Source: Vibrio tubiashii
GTDB lineage: Bacteria; Pseudomonadota; Gammaproteobacteria; Enterobacterales; Vibrionaceae
Length of the DNA stretch: 64,000 nt
Direction of reading: 5' to 3'
Assembly (NCBI GenBank): GCA_000775715.1
Contig: JRWQ01000014.1
Location: 62,001-126,000 of the forward strand
Shown: positions 35,253 to 44,071 of the stretch, piece after piece
Layout: each line of letters opens with the position of its first letter
How positions within the stretch are numbered: the stretch's first letter is position 1
Position numbers and translations under genes: made by a program
The notes under the pieces: generated by a model
Seen by the model: the letters and a program-made list of their open reading frames with translations, nothing else
Told to the model about the DNA's origin: nothing
The model's database searches: none

Positions 35253-35348
35253 TTACACTCCACCGATTGGGATAAAGTATACCAGTGCTGACCATACGCC
35301 AATCCAGCTTACGACGACAGCAACATCAATCCAATCTTTACTCCACAT
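35253..35348 (-). CDS. 31-residue membrane microprotein
   Basis: The ORF begins MWSKDWIDVAVVVSWIGVWS and ends ALVYFIPIGGV. One hydrophobic, tryptophan-rich helix fills most of it. An almost ideal ribosome binding site, AAAGGAGGG, lies five bases before the ATG. It starts 50 bases after the nucleotidase stop codon and precedes a strong terminator, so it is the last gene of that unit. I do not recognise a family. It could be a helper or localising peptide for a membrane enzyme. Confidence 0.65.
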   Translation of the reverse strand: MWSKDWIDVAVVVSWIGVWSALVYFIPIGGV

Positions 35349-35398
35349 AATACCCTCCTTTGAGTACTATCCATTCGTAATACGAACCCAAGGAGTAA

Positions 35399-37150
35399 TT
35401 AGCAACCTTTATGCCAATGCTGACATCCGTTGTCGTTGTGAGTTTGATTAAGCGTGTGGGGCTTGTCAGTTAGTAATTGAATAAAGCAATCTGCCATTGA
35501 GAACGTGGTAACCATCCCTTCATTCTCCATGTTCAAAATCGCTTCATAACCCTCTTTCCCTTTCATGGTATAAGCAGAGGATGTCCCGTTGTACGTGGCT
35601 TGTGGGTCAATTTTGCTCCACTCGCCGTCACTGTTTCTTAGCTTAAGATCTAAGACACGCTGACCTTTCGGAGCCGAAGGGTCATATTTGAAGTCGAGAT
35701 TGTGTGTATAAGGGTATGAGCCGTCTCCGGTCCCTTCAATGCCATTATTAAATGCATTATCTAGCGCGCCTTCTAACACAAGCGGCAAAAATTCGCCCTT
35801 AATCTGATAGATACCAATTGGAACGGCAAATGGAAGAATCTTACCTGCGATGTCTGCAACCGAGATATCCCCCGGGTAGAGAGAATTACGAACACCACCC
35901 GCGTTATGAATAGCGAAATCAACACGGTGGCCTTGTTGCTCCATCATATAGACGAATGACTCAGCAACCAGTGGTGCTACTTCACTCGGCCCTTGAGCGT
36001 CGGGGACGCGAATATGACGAAGCTTTTTCTCTGTGGTAGAAATAATCGTATTTTGTAGTTCGCGTACTTGGCAAGTGTAGTTATCATTCAATACACTTTG
36101 CACCTTGCTGTCTTTTTTACACACGATGACGTTTGGGTGGTTGTCTATATAGTCGCGTGCTTTTAGGTATGGGTCATCACTATGCACAGCGCTCATGCTC
36201 GCATCAATGAATACTCGTCGACCTAATAAAAGTTCATTTTTACCGTTGAATGAAGTCAGACTTCCATCAGCATTAAACTCCAGATCACAGTGCCCGAGCG
36301 TCAGTGCATGGAAGCCTGCTTGAACAACATGAGTATCATTAATCTTGATACCGTACTCATCTTCATCCGCTAAGCCAATATCAGAAAAGTTACCCTGCAA
36401 CTTATGGCTATGTCCACCGACAATCACGCTAATCCCCTGTACATGCAAAGGAAGTTCTAGGTCAGCTTCATAGCCCATATGACTGAGCAGAATGATTTTA
36501 TTGATACCCGAAGCTTGGATCTGTTTCACGGTATTTGTCGCAGTTTCAATTGAGTTGACGAACGGAGTATCGAAATCAGGGTTGGAGATATCGGCCATCT
36601 TATCGAGTGCTAATGAAAAAACCGCGACCTTGTCATCACCGATTTGCTTCTCTATCCATTGCGCGGACTTAGTCTGCTCAACGTAGCTGACTACACGCGG
36701 GTTGTCTGATAGGCGCGTCGTTTTATCAGCCAGTTCATTGGTTAGATCCCAGTTGCCAGCCAATAGCGGAAAATCAATCTTCTGCGCGAATTGCGCAACA
36801 GGCTCATTACCCATATCAAGTTCATGATTACCAAGCGCCATTGCATCTATCTTAAGGTTGTTAAGCATAGTTGCATTAGCATCGCCCTTAAACAGTGAAA
36901 AGTAGAGCGTGCCTTGAAAGCAATCACCTGCGTGAAGAAACAGGAACTCTTGGTTATTCTCTTCAGCTTGCTTTCGAAGCTGCTGGACGCGAGTGGCGAT
37001 CCTGGCAAATCCACCTGCACTCACAAACGGAGAAACGCTATCATTATCTACATTAATAGTTAGCTGTAACGACGTCGGTTCAAAATAGGAGTGGGTATCA
37101 TTGATGTGAGCAATTCTAAGTTTGGTTGTTTTATTGTTTTTATCTGTCAT
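35399..37150 (-). CDS. Metallophosphatase of the 5'-nucleotidase/UshA family, without signal peptide
   Basis: 583 residues. An N-terminal calcineurin-like domain shows all metal motifs: HINDTHSYFEP, HAGDCFQG, ALGNHELDMG, LLSHMGYEADL and GGHSHKLQG. The C-terminal 5_nucleotid_C domain has NAGGVRNSLYPGDISV and FNNGIEGTGDGSYPYTH. The family splits nucleoside monophosphates or UDP-sugars and normally works in the periplasm. Here the N-terminus is MTDKNNKTTKLRIAH, with no signal sequence, so it should be cytoplasmic. The tail (about the last 15 residues) is rich in His and Cys, which is unusual. A 31-residue gene follows it. Confidence 0.88.
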   Translation of the reverse strand: MTDKNNKTTKLRIAHINDTHSYFEPTSLQLTINVDNDSVSPFVSAGGFARIATRVQQLRKQAEENNQEFLFLHAGDCFQGTLYFSLFKGDANATMLNNLKIDAMALGNHELDMGNEPVAQFAQKIDFPLLAGNWDLTNELADKTTRLSDNPRVVSYVEQTKSAQWIEKQIGDDKVAVFSLALDKMADISNPDFDTPFVNSIETATNTVKQIQASGINKIILLSHMGYEADLELPLHVQGISVIVGGHSHKLQGNFSDIGLADEDEYGIKINDTHVVQAGFHALTLGHCDLEFNADGSLTSFNGKNELLLGRRVFIDASMSAVHSDDPYLKARDYIDNHPNVIVCKKDSKVQSVLNDNYTCQVRELQNTIISTTEKKLRHIRVPDAQGPSEVAPLVAESFVYMMEQQGHRVDFAIHNAGGVRNSLYPGDISVADIAGKILPFAVPIGIYQIKGEFLPLVLEGALDNAFNNGIEGTGDGSYPYTHNLDFKYDPSAPKGQRVLDLKLRNSDGEWSKIDPQATYNGTSSAYTMKGKEGYEAILNMENEGMVTTFSMADCFIQLLTDKPHTLNQTHNDNGCQHWHKGC

Positions 37151-37367
37151 ATTTTCTCTCTCTTTTGGCCGATTTTATCGTAATCCATATGACAGAATCA
37201 TTATCTTTCACACTTTTTTTGAAATGCTCTCGTTGATGCATTGAAAAATGAGAATCAAACCATCGACTACTGTGGAGAAACTAAAAACTGGTTTGTGACT
37301 TAAACGCCTGCTAATCAACAACTTTTCAATTATGCTTGTATTAACTACAGCGTAATGGAGCCACTCT

Positions 37368-38999
37368 ATGAAGCTAGAGCGAATCGAAATATCTGGTTTT
37401 CGCGGTATTAAACGTCTTTCCATCGCCTTTGATGATCTTACGACATTAATAGGTGAAAACACTTGGGGCAAGTCTTCATTGTTAGACGCACTTTCTGTTG
37501 CCCTGCCACCTGAAGGTATACCTTATCAATTTACTTTAACTGACTTTCATGTCGACTATTCAATTTCTCATCCTCAAACACAGCATTTACAGATTGTCCT
37601 TAGTCTTGTTTCGACAGATAAAAACGAGATTAAGTCTGGTCGATATCGCAAGATCAAGCCTATTTGGGTCCCGGATGAACAGGGGAGGAACCGTATCATC
37701 TATCGATTGAGTGCGTCGCGTAATCAATACGATATTACCACTAATTATACTTTCCTTGATTTAGAGGGTAACCCGATTCCTCTGCATCACTCAGACAAGT
37801 TGGCTCAAGAATTAATGACGCTTCACCCTGTGATACGCTTACGAGACTCGAGACGCTTTGAACGTCCTATTTCAGATAGCAAAGACGTTAACGCACGTAT
37901 GGAAAAACGCATCGGCAATACGTGGAGACGGTTGATGGCGATTCCTGGTCACGTCAACAAGGGTGAAATGCGTAGTAGTCTTAACTCGATGAGGGCTTTG
38001 GTTGAACATTATTTTTCTTTTAAGTCCAACACCCGTAAGGATATTCGTAAACAGCGCGATGGAATTTTCTTTAATGCATCACCAGGTTCAAAAAGCATCT
38101 CCCAAGTGGTCGAGGAAACGCAAGACAAGCAGACTCGCTTACTGTTTATGGGGCTGTTAAATGCCTATCTACAAGCAAAAGGGCCAACAACCCTGAGGCG
38201 CTGCGCTCGGCCACTGTTAATTGTCGAAGACCCAGAAGGTAGATTGCACCCCACCCATTTAGCACGCGCTTGGGGCTTACTTCAACTGCTACCAATGCAA
38301 AAGATCTTAACCACTAACAGTGGTGAACTACTAGGTCAGGTTCCCCTTTCAAGTATTCGACGTTTGGTACGCATGAACGATCGCACCATTACCAAATATA
38401 TTCCCGACCAAGGTCTCGGCCGCGACGAACTAAGACGAATTGGTTTCCACATTCGATTCCACCGCTCTGGCGCATTGTTTGCTCGATGTTGGTTGCTGGT
38501 CGAAGGTGAAACTGAGGTGTGGTTATTTAATGAACTTGCAAACCAGTGTGGATACAACTTAGCAGCAGAAGGTGTGCAGATTATCGAGTTTGCTCAGTCA
38601 GGATTAAAGTCACTGATAAAGGTCGCCAAAGCTTTTGGTATCGATTGGCATGTCGTTACTGATGGTGATGCCGCGGGTAAAAAATATGCCGCTGCTGTAA
38701 TGGCTCAGCTTGGCCAAGACCAGCAAAGACATCGTCTTACTGAGTTACCTGATAGAGATATTGAGCATTTTCTTTATAACAATGGTTTTGAACCCTTCTT
38801 CAAAAACATGCTCAGAATACCGCTTGACCACCCGATACCTGCGAAAAAAGTGGTTACACGCGTATTGAAGAAGTTCGCCAAGCCAGATCTTGCCTTAGCC
38901 ATTGTATCTCATTGTGAGAATCAAGGAGTCGAAGGTATCCCGATTCTTCTGCGCTGGACATTGAAACGCGTTGTCACTATGGCAAATGGAAATACGTAA
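37368..38999 (+). CDS. ybjD: OLD-family ATPase/TOPRIM protein, YbjD-like
   Basis: 543 residues. The N-terminal ABC-type ATPase shows FRGIKRLSI and the P-loop GENTWGKSSL (about residues 28-37), a signature-like region, and the Walker B PLLIVEDPEGRLHP near residue 286. A TOPRIM domain follows, with LLVEGETEVWLF (about 380) and the DGDAAGKKY acidic pair (about 435). Length and motifs fit E. coli YbjD (DUF2813). OLD proteins are nucleases; YbjD is a common chromosomal gene with no proven role. ATGGAG lies seven bases before the start. It diverges from the nucleotidase gene. Confidence 0.88.
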   Translation: MKLERIEISGFRGIKRLSIAFDDLTTLIGENTWGKSSLLDALSVALPPEGIPYQFTLTDFHVDYSISHPQTQHLQIVLSLVSTDKNEIKSGRYRKIKPIWVPDEQGRNRIIYRLSASRNQYDITTNYTFLDLEGNPIPLHHSDKLAQELMTLHPVIRLRDSRRFERPISDSKDVNARMEKRIGNTWRRLMAIPGHVNKGEMRSSLNSMRALVEHYFSFKSNTRKDIRKQRDGIFFNASPGSKSISQVVEETQDKQTRLLFMGLLNAYLQAKGPTTLRRCARPLLIVEDPEGRLHPTHLARAWGLLQLLPMQKILTTNSGELLGQVPLSSIRRLVRMNDRTITKYIPDQGLGRDELRRIGFHIRFHRSGALFARCWLLVEGETEVWLFNELANQCGYNLAAEGVQIIEFAQSGLKSLIKVAKAFGIDWHVVTDGDAAGKKYAAAVMAQLGQDQQRHRLTELPDRDIEHFLYNNGFEPFFKNMLRIPLDHPIPAKKVVTRVLKKFAKPDLALAIVSHCENQGVEGIPILLRWTLKRVVTMANGNT

Positions 39000-39013
39000 C
39001 TTGTTCAAAAATC

Positions 39014-39044
39014 AAAAAAGCGGCATCTATTGAATAGATGCCGC
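39014..39044 (-). terminator. Terminator of the DUF1097 gene
   Basis: On the minus strand GCGGCATCTAT-TCA-ATAGATGCCGC (11-bp perfect stem) is followed by TTTTTTGATTTTT. It may also stop ybjD transcription from the other side. Confidence 0.88.
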
Positions 39045-39114
39045 GTATCAAAAATGCTGCTGATACAAATCAATCGGGGGTGTTCCTATATAAGCATAGG
39101 AAGATTATCAAAGA

Positions 39115-39600
39115 CTAAGAACGAGTCGGTAAGCTCGCATCAGCCTGAGATTGGTTTGACTTTTGATATACCCACATGCCACTTGTCTTCATCAGATAGC
39201 CAAACACGCCACCTAAAATCAGCGATGGAATAACAAGCTGCCAGTTGCCATCCGCTGCGAACGTAGCGCAAGAACCAATAAAGGTACCGGGTATGTAACC
39301 CAGCCAAGACTGCTTTGCTTGTGCACACATCAAAAATGCAACCACAGCGGTCACCACATAACCGATGATCTCAAGCGATGCTAGTTGAGATAACTGAATA
39401 ATCACCATTGCCCAAAATACACCGCTCATATTAGTTATCAAACTTACTGATAACCCTTTTAAACCATCATTTGGTGAAGCGAAGTAACTTGTACAACCCA
39501 GAAAGCCAGCCCAAGTTAGAAGACCTAATGAAACAGCAATCCAACCCCAAAGCCCGGATAGAATACCTGTTGTAAGTGATATAGCGATTAGAGTGCTCAT
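39115..39600 (-). CDS. DUF1097 integral membrane protein
   Basis: 161 residues with about five membrane helices, for example LTTGILSGLWGWIAVSLGL at the N-terminus and LIPSLILGGVFGYLM-type sequence near the C-terminus. The pattern and the small residues around FLGCTSYFASP fit DUF1097 (YcdZ-like) membrane proteins, which have no known function. It is a single gene ending in a strong terminator. The next gene on the strand is a LysR regulator. Confidence 0.75.
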   Translation of the reverse strand: MSTLIAISLTTGILSGLWGWIAVSLGLLTWAGFLGCTSYFASPNDGLKGLSVSLITNMSGVFWAMVIIQLSQLASLEIIGYVVTAVVAFLMCAQAKQSWLGYIPGTFIGSCATFAADGNWQLVIPSLILGGVFGYLMKTSGMWVYQKSNQSQADASLPTRS

Positions 39601-39772
39601 TATGCCTCGCAGAGTGTGGTATGTGACACGTCAAAAGTACGAGTGAGCATAGTAGGCGAAAACACGCCACAAACACATGACGAAGATCTCATATATTGCG
39701 TAATTGGATGTATGAGATTTTTGATATTTGTGACGCAAACGCTATTTCAACAGGATTGGTAAATACTTACGA

Positions 39773-40678
39773 TTATAGAACTGACGGTTTACCTTTCATC
39801 ATTCGAGCTCCTTCTCGCTTAATACATTCGACCAGTGGGTTCTCTACCATGTCTGCGCGCCAAATAAACGATAACGTTCTTTCCATCGTTAGTTCTGGAA
39901 CGTTAAGCGCAACTAGTTGACCACTGTCGATGAATCGCTCGACGTCTAAATACGGTAAACAGGTTAAATACTGGCCGTTTTCTACCATACTCCGTAAGAC
40001 GGGTACGTGTTCATATTCACGCCACACATCGAGATCTTGAATTAAATGATGAATAGAGCTATCAAAAATTTTTCGAGTGCCACTTCCATGCTCCCGTAAA
40101 ACCCACTGTGCTTGTTCCAACTGGGCAAGACTTACAGTACTGTGCTTGGCAAACGGGTGATGAGCTGCAGCAACTACGGTTAAGTGGTCTCGACACCAGA
40201 CTTCTTGATTGAGGCGGTTATCATCACAACGACCTTCGATGATACCAATATCGTGTTTATAATCGAGCACACCTTGTATAACATTGTCAGTACTTTTCAC
40301 TTCGAGTGAGATTCGCATCTCTGGAAATGAGTTATCAATAATACTGATTAAGTCGGGAACTAGGTGTTCTGCCGGCGTTTGGCTAGCGCCTATCTTAAGG
40401 TTACCACTTAAAAGATGTTGTTCATAAAACCCCATTTCGATTTGCTGGGCATCTTGCAATAGACGTTTTGCCTTTGGACGAAGCCACATGCCCCAATGTG
40501 TTAGTGCCATCTGCTTACCTTGCCTTTCAAACAGCGGCCTTCCTAGCATTTTCTCTAATTGCGCTAACGACATACTGGTAGCAGATTGAGTCAGAGCAAG
40601 TTTATCTGCAGCCAAACTAACACTTCCTGTATCAGCAACAGCGTCAAAAACCGCGAGCTGCTTTAATGAGTACCGCAT
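39773..40678 (-). CDS. LysR-family regulator, YeiE/CbbR-like, divergent from focA
   Basis: 301 residues. Helix-turn-helix: LAVFDAVADTGSVSLAADKL with QSATSMSLAQLEKML. The effector domain contains GNLKIGASQTPAEHLVPDLI, which resembles the YeiE and CysB-related group that reads small sulfur or nitrogen anions. Between it and the divergent focA-CBS gene lie two palindromes, one with the LysR T-N11-A spacing, so control of that transporter is likely. The ligand is unknown. Confidence 0.85.
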   Translation of the reverse strand: MRYSLKQLAVFDAVADTGSVSLAADKLALTQSATSMSLAQLEKMLGRPLFERQGKQMALTHWGMWLRPKAKRLLQDAQQIEMGFYEQHLLSGNLKIGASQTPAEHLVPDLISIIDNSFPEMRISLEVKSTDNVIQGVLDYKHDIGIIEGRCDDNRLNQEVWCRDHLTVVAAAHHPFAKHSTVSLAQLEQAQWVLREHGSGTRKIFDSSIHHLIQDLDVWREYEHVPVLRSMVENGQYLTCLPYLDVERFIDSGQLVALNVPELTMERTLSFIWRADMVENPLVECIKREGARMMKGKPSVL

Positions 40679-40735
40679 AACTCTGATATCCTTCTTATGT
40701 GCGAGATTTCGCTTATTTCATTCTTTCCTATAAAA

Positions 40736-40751
40736 ATCAGACAATTCTGAT
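40736..40751. promoter_or_regulatory. Palindrome 1 between lysR and focA
   Basis: ATCAGA-CAAT-TCTGAT is a perfect 6-4-6 inverted repeat about 58 bases upstream of the LysR gene. Confidence 0.4.
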
Positions 40752-40788
40752 AAGCAAGCCGTTTCATTTTACCAGTCCTGACCGCCTT

Positions 40789-40803
40789 ATCAATATTATT
40801 GAT
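40789..40803. promoter_or_regulatory. Palindrome 2 with LysR T-N11-A spacing
   Basis: ATCAATA-T-TATTGAT is a perfect 7-1-7 inverted repeat. Its second T and second-last A are separated by 11 bases, as in LysR-family operators. It lies near the middle of the lysR-focA gap. Confidence 0.5.
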
Positions 40804-40901
40804 GAGGATTTTAAAAATTATCAATTTTACCTGTATGTTTCGTCACCCTATTCTGAACTCACAGCGAACAACGCAGCGCTGTGAACTTAAGGAGGTTAAG
40901 A

Positions 40902-40949
40902 ATGATATTTCGAATTTGGAGCATGTATGGCAACTGCGAAAACAAATAA
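40902..40949 (+). CDS. Possible 15-codon leader peptide overlapping the focA start
   Basis: MIFRIWSMYGNCENK has the best Shine-Dalgarno of the region, AAGGAGG, six bases before its ATG. It overlaps the focA start in another frame and ends 21 bases inside focA. FocA itself has only TTGGAG. It may couple or tune focA translation, or may be chance. Confidence 0.3.
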   Translation: MIFRIWSMYGNCENK

Positions 40950-42375
40950 CCAATACTTTTCACCAATAGAGATGATGGCTGAAGCAGAGAAATTTGCGCT
41001 CAGTAAGGCGAAGAAGAGCAGTGGTATGACTTTAAGCCTAGCCATCATGGCTGGTGCATTTATTGGCCTAGCGTTTCTTTTTTATATAACTGTAACCACA
41101 GGGAGCGCCGATGCTGGCTGGGGACTCAGTCGCCTAGCAGGCGGGTTAGCGTTCAGTATGGGCTTAATACTGATTGTGATATGCGGTGGCGAACTGTTTA
41201 CCAGCTCGGTGCTATCGAGTATTTCGTGGGCGAACAAGCAAATCAGCTTCAGCAAAATGATTTCAATTTGGGGCAAAGTCTACGTTGGCAACTTTATCGG
41301 TGCAATGTTTCTGTTGACCATAGTTTCAGCGGCTGGTTTGTACCAAATGGACCACGGTCAGTGGGGGCTAAACGCGTTAAACATTGCTCAGCATAAATTA
41401 CACCATACACCTGTACAGGCATTTGCTCTGGGTATCTTGTGTAATTTGCTTGTTTGCTTAGCTATTTGGTTAACCTTTAGTAGTGCAAATGCAATGACTA
41501 AGGCGGTAATGACCATTTTACCCGTAGCCATGTTCGTCTCCAGTGGTTTCGAACACTGCGTAGCAAACATGTTCATGGTTCCGCTTGGCATTGTAATACA
41601 GAACTTCGCCCCAGAAAGCTTCTGGCACCAAATCGGTACAACGGCAATTCAGTATTCAGACTTAAACATTAAACAGTTTGTCCTAGCGAACCTTATTCCA
41701 GTCACGCTTGGCAACATCGTCGGCGGTTCAGTTCTTGTAGGACTTGCGAACTGGGGTATCTACCGCAGACCACAACTTAAAGCGACAAATGTTCGCGCAA
41801 TTACAACCCCAACTCAGATTAACTCGGCTAAGGACGTCACTATGAACAGCAATATCACTGCAACAGAAATCATGAATAACAACCCAATCGTTTTACGCGC
41901 AGAGATGCCAACAGCAGTGGCTATCGACGCTCTACTAGACAACCATCAAGTCAGCGCACCTGTTTGCGATGTTGAAGGCCGTCTAGTTGGTTTCTTCTCA
42001 GCGCATGACGTCATGGTAGATCTTTGGTGCCAAGACTACATCCCAACTGCAGAACAAAAAGTTGTCGATATTATGTCTCGCGATGTCGTAGCTATTGATG
42101 CCAAAGACAAGCTGGTCGATATTGCTGAATACCTATGTATAGATAAAGAACAGCTTTACCCAACAACAAGCATGGGCATCGCAACTCAGTTTACGACTCT
42201 TTCATTAGAGGAACGCGCAAAAGCAATGAAAGTAAGCAAACCGCACGTATTGCCAGTTTTGGAAGACGGTAAGTTGGTTGGTGTGATTACGCGTGAAAAC
42301 GTACTTAAAGCACTTCGACCAATCTACGGTGAGCGTATCAGTGTTGTTGAAGAGCGTGAACTAGAAACAGCGTAA
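40927..42375 (+). CDS. focA: Formate/nitrite channel of the FNT family fused to a CBS-domain pair
   Basis: 482 residues. Residues about 1-285 form an FNT channel with six membrane helices; family elements are GGELFTSSVL, the P-segment AVAMFVSSGFEHCVANMF with the central His, and LGNIVGGSVLVGLANW. After a linker, residues about 312-470 hold two CBS motifs (ATEIMNNNPIV with VCDVEGRLVGFFSAHDVM; VVDIMSRDVVA with VLPVLEDGKLVGVITRENVL). CBS pairs bind adenosyl compounds and gate transporters, so transport may respond to energy state. Plain FocA ends after the channel. Formate is the likely substrate; nitrite is possible. A divergent LysR gene sits upstream. Confidence 0.88.
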   Translation: MATAKTNNQYFSPIEMMAEAEKFALSKAKKSSGMTLSLAIMAGAFIGLAFLFYITVTTGSADAGWGLSRLAGGLAFSMGLILIVICGGELFTSSVLSSISWANKQISFSKMISIWGKVYVGNFIGAMFLLTIVSAAGLYQMDHGQWGLNALNIAQHKLHHTPVQAFALGILCNLLVCLAIWLTFSSANAMTKAVMTILPVAMFVSSGFEHCVANMFMVPLGIVIQNFAPESFWHQIGTTAIQYSDLNIKQFVLANLIPVTLGNIVGGSVLVGLANWGIYRRPQLKATNVRAITTPTQINSAKDVTMNSNITATEIMNNNPIVLRAEMPTAVAIDALLDNHQVSAPVCDVEGRLVGFFSAHDVMVDLWCQDYIPTAEQKVVDIMSRDVVAIDAKDKLVDIAEYLCIDKEQLYPTTSMGIATQFTTLSLEERAKAMKVSKPHVLPVLEDGKLVGVITRENVLKALRPIYGERISVVEERELETA

Positions 42376-42433
42376 CAACATACTCTTAGATCACTACGAA
42401 TTTTGGTAGGAAATAAGTCGCTTGATCAAAAAC

Positions 42434-42457
42434 AGCCCCCAACATTTGTTGGGGGCT
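42434..42457 (-). terminator. Terminator of the yceJ-yceI operon
   Basis: On the minus strand AGCCCCCAACA-AA-TGTTGGGGGCT is an 11-bp stem followed by GTTTTTG. Confidence 0.82.
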
Positions 42458-42476
42458 ATCAGTTCTAGCGCTAAAA

Positions 42477-43046
42477 TTACTTCTTAATCCCTTCCACATG
42501 CAGTTCCATATCTACATAGCTAGATGCGCCCATAACAGGAATGTTAAAGTCGGCAAGCTCTAGACGAGTCGTACCAACAAAACCCGCTCGAGTACCGCCC
42601 CATGGGTCTTGACCTGCGCCGACAAAAGTCGCATTGATCGTAATCGGCTTAGTTACACCGTGCAGCGTTAAGTCGCCATTTACATCCAACTCACCGTTAC
42701 CTTTGTCTACAACACTGTTACTGGTAAAAGTCGCACTTGAATACTTAGACGCATCGATAAAGTCTGAGCTACGAATATGCTTGTCGCGCTCTGCGTGGTT
42801 TGAGTCCAGGCTGGTTGTATCTACGCTTACTGTCACTTTAGAAGCTGCGATGTCTGCTGGATCGTAAGAAAACTCACCGCTAAAGGTATTAAAGCGCCCT
42901 TGAATAAAGCTATAACCTAAGTGGCTGACTTTAAAGTTAATTGAAGCGTGTGCACCTTTAGTGTCGATCATGTAGTCCGCTGCGCTCGCACCCATTGGTA
43001 ATGCCATTACCATCGCTAGTCCGGTAGCAAATAACGTTTTTTTCAT
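42477..43046 (-). CDS. yceI: YceI-family periplasmic lipocalin-like protein
   Basis: 189 residues with a clear signal peptide (MKKTLFATGLAMVMALPMGASA, cleaved before ADYMIDT). The rest is the eight-stranded YceI barrel with HASINFKVSHLGYSFIQGRF and LTLHGVTKPITI. In YceI-type proteins the barrel binds long isoprenoid lipids. It overlaps the upstream cytochrome b561 gene by four bases, so the pair is co-translated. Confidence 0.93.
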   Translation of the reverse strand: MKKTLFATGLAMVMALPMGASAADYMIDTKGAHASINFKVSHLGYSFIQGRFNTFSGEFSYDPADIAASKVTVSVDTTSLDSNHAERDKHIRSSDFIDASKYSSATFTSNSVVDKGNGELDVNGDLTLHGVTKPITINATFVGAGQDPWGGTRAGFVGTTRLELADFNIPVMGASSYVDMELHVEGIKK

Positions 43047-43582
43047 TTTGAAGCTCCTATCATTTTGCGTAGCGTGTTGTCTTTGTTAATAAAATGGTGT
43101 TTTAGTGCCGCAAGTGCATGAACCGCAGCAAGTATAATCAGTGTCCAAGCGGCGTAGAAATGTACCTCGCCTGCAATATCAGCTTGGTTGGCAATTAACG
43201 CTCCCACGCTTGGTACCGTGAATAAGTTAAAAACATCGATTCCTCTGCCATCAGCTGTAGAAATCAAGTAGCCTGATAAAAACAGTACAAACAGAATCGC
43301 GTACATAGCCAAGTGAGCAAGTTTTGCCCCCAATACCTCGTAACTTGCACCCTCCGCTTTCGGTGACACCGTCACAGACTTCCAGGCTAGGCGAAATAGA
43401 GTTAGCCCGCCGAGTAATAAACCTATTGATTTATGCCAGTGCGGCGCAGTGCGATACCATTCACTGTAATAGGACAGATCTACCATCCATAACCCTACGG
43501 CAAATAAGCCGATCACTACCAGTGCTGACAGCCAATGCACGACTCTTGCGACTAAATTGTAGTTTTGCGTTTCCGTTTTCAT
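43043..43582 (-). CDS. yceJ: Cytochrome b561 (YceJ-like)
   Basis: 179 residues, four membrane helices, with heme-ligand histidines in the expected helices: LVARVVHWLSALVVIGLF near the N-terminus, PHWHKSIGLLLGGLTLFRL and AVHALAALKHHFINKD near the C-terminus. It carries electrons from quinol within the inner membrane. YceJ and YceI are usually neighbours, as here, and may act on isoprenoid quinone metabolism. Confidence 0.9.
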   Translation of the reverse strand: MKTETQNYNLVARVVHWLSALVVIGLFAVGLWMVDLSYYSEWYRTAPHWHKSIGLLLGGLTLFRLAWKSVTVSPKAEGASYEVLGAKLAHLAMYAILFVLFLSGYLISTADGRGIDVFNLFTVPSVGALIANQADIAGEVHFYAAWTLIILAAVHALAALKHHFINKDNTLRKMIGASK

Positions 43583-43735
43583 TTAACAGCCTTAAACGTT
43601 AATGACTCTTATTTGAGTTAAGAGTACATTCACAACCATTGTTGCAACAGATTATTTACCATTTTTTACACAAGGGTAATAAGACGTGCTTGATGAAGTT
43701 ATTCAAAATTTCTGAATAAGTGTATTTGCGTCGGT

Positions 43736-43984
43736 TCAGAAAGTGCTCTCCTGCTCCATCTCGTAAATTTCATCTGCAATATCAACAACCTTGCGTTCAA
43801 TTATGGATTGAGCATCAGCTAGCCCTTTGTTGTAAAAGGCTGAACCAAATTGAGCCACTACGAAATCAAATAGAAACTCAGCATCAAATTGGCCAATTTC
43901 AATTTGCAATTCATCTTCGAGATAGGTTTGCAGCTCAGCCGACATCGCCTGCTTTTGTTGTGATGTAAATTCAATCTTAGACAT
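43736..43984 (-). CDS. DUF2164 protein
   Basis: 82 residues from the ATG at 43984 (MSKIEFTSQQKQ), which has GAAGGG upstream; longer versions lack a site. The sequence follows the DUF2164 pattern: a helical protein with LQTYLEDELQIEIGQFDAEFLFDF and YNKGLADAQSIIERK. It is soluble and acidic. The function of the family is unknown. It is not operon-linked; the gene at 44072 diverges. Confidence 0.8.
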   Translation of the reverse strand: MSKIEFTSQQKQAMSAELQTYLEDELQIEIGQFDAEFLFDFVVAQFGSAFYNKGLADAQSIIERKVVDIADEIYEMEQESTF

Positions 43985-44071
43985 AAACCCTTCAAGTCCC
44001 ATGTAGTTTTGACGATTAAGTGTAACGGAATTTGATAAGCGCATGTTAGGCTTAGTGCGCTTATCGTTTTA

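Noticed and set aside
37208..37471. Minus-strand ORF between the nucleotidase gene and ybjD
   Set aside because: It overlaps the ybjD start and P-loop coding region and has no ribosome site.
37368..38999. OLD-family gene as part of an anti-phage (Gabija-type) defence system
   Set aside because: The protein fits the chromosomal YbjD type, and no UvrD-like helicase partner, integrase or other defence gene lies next to it.
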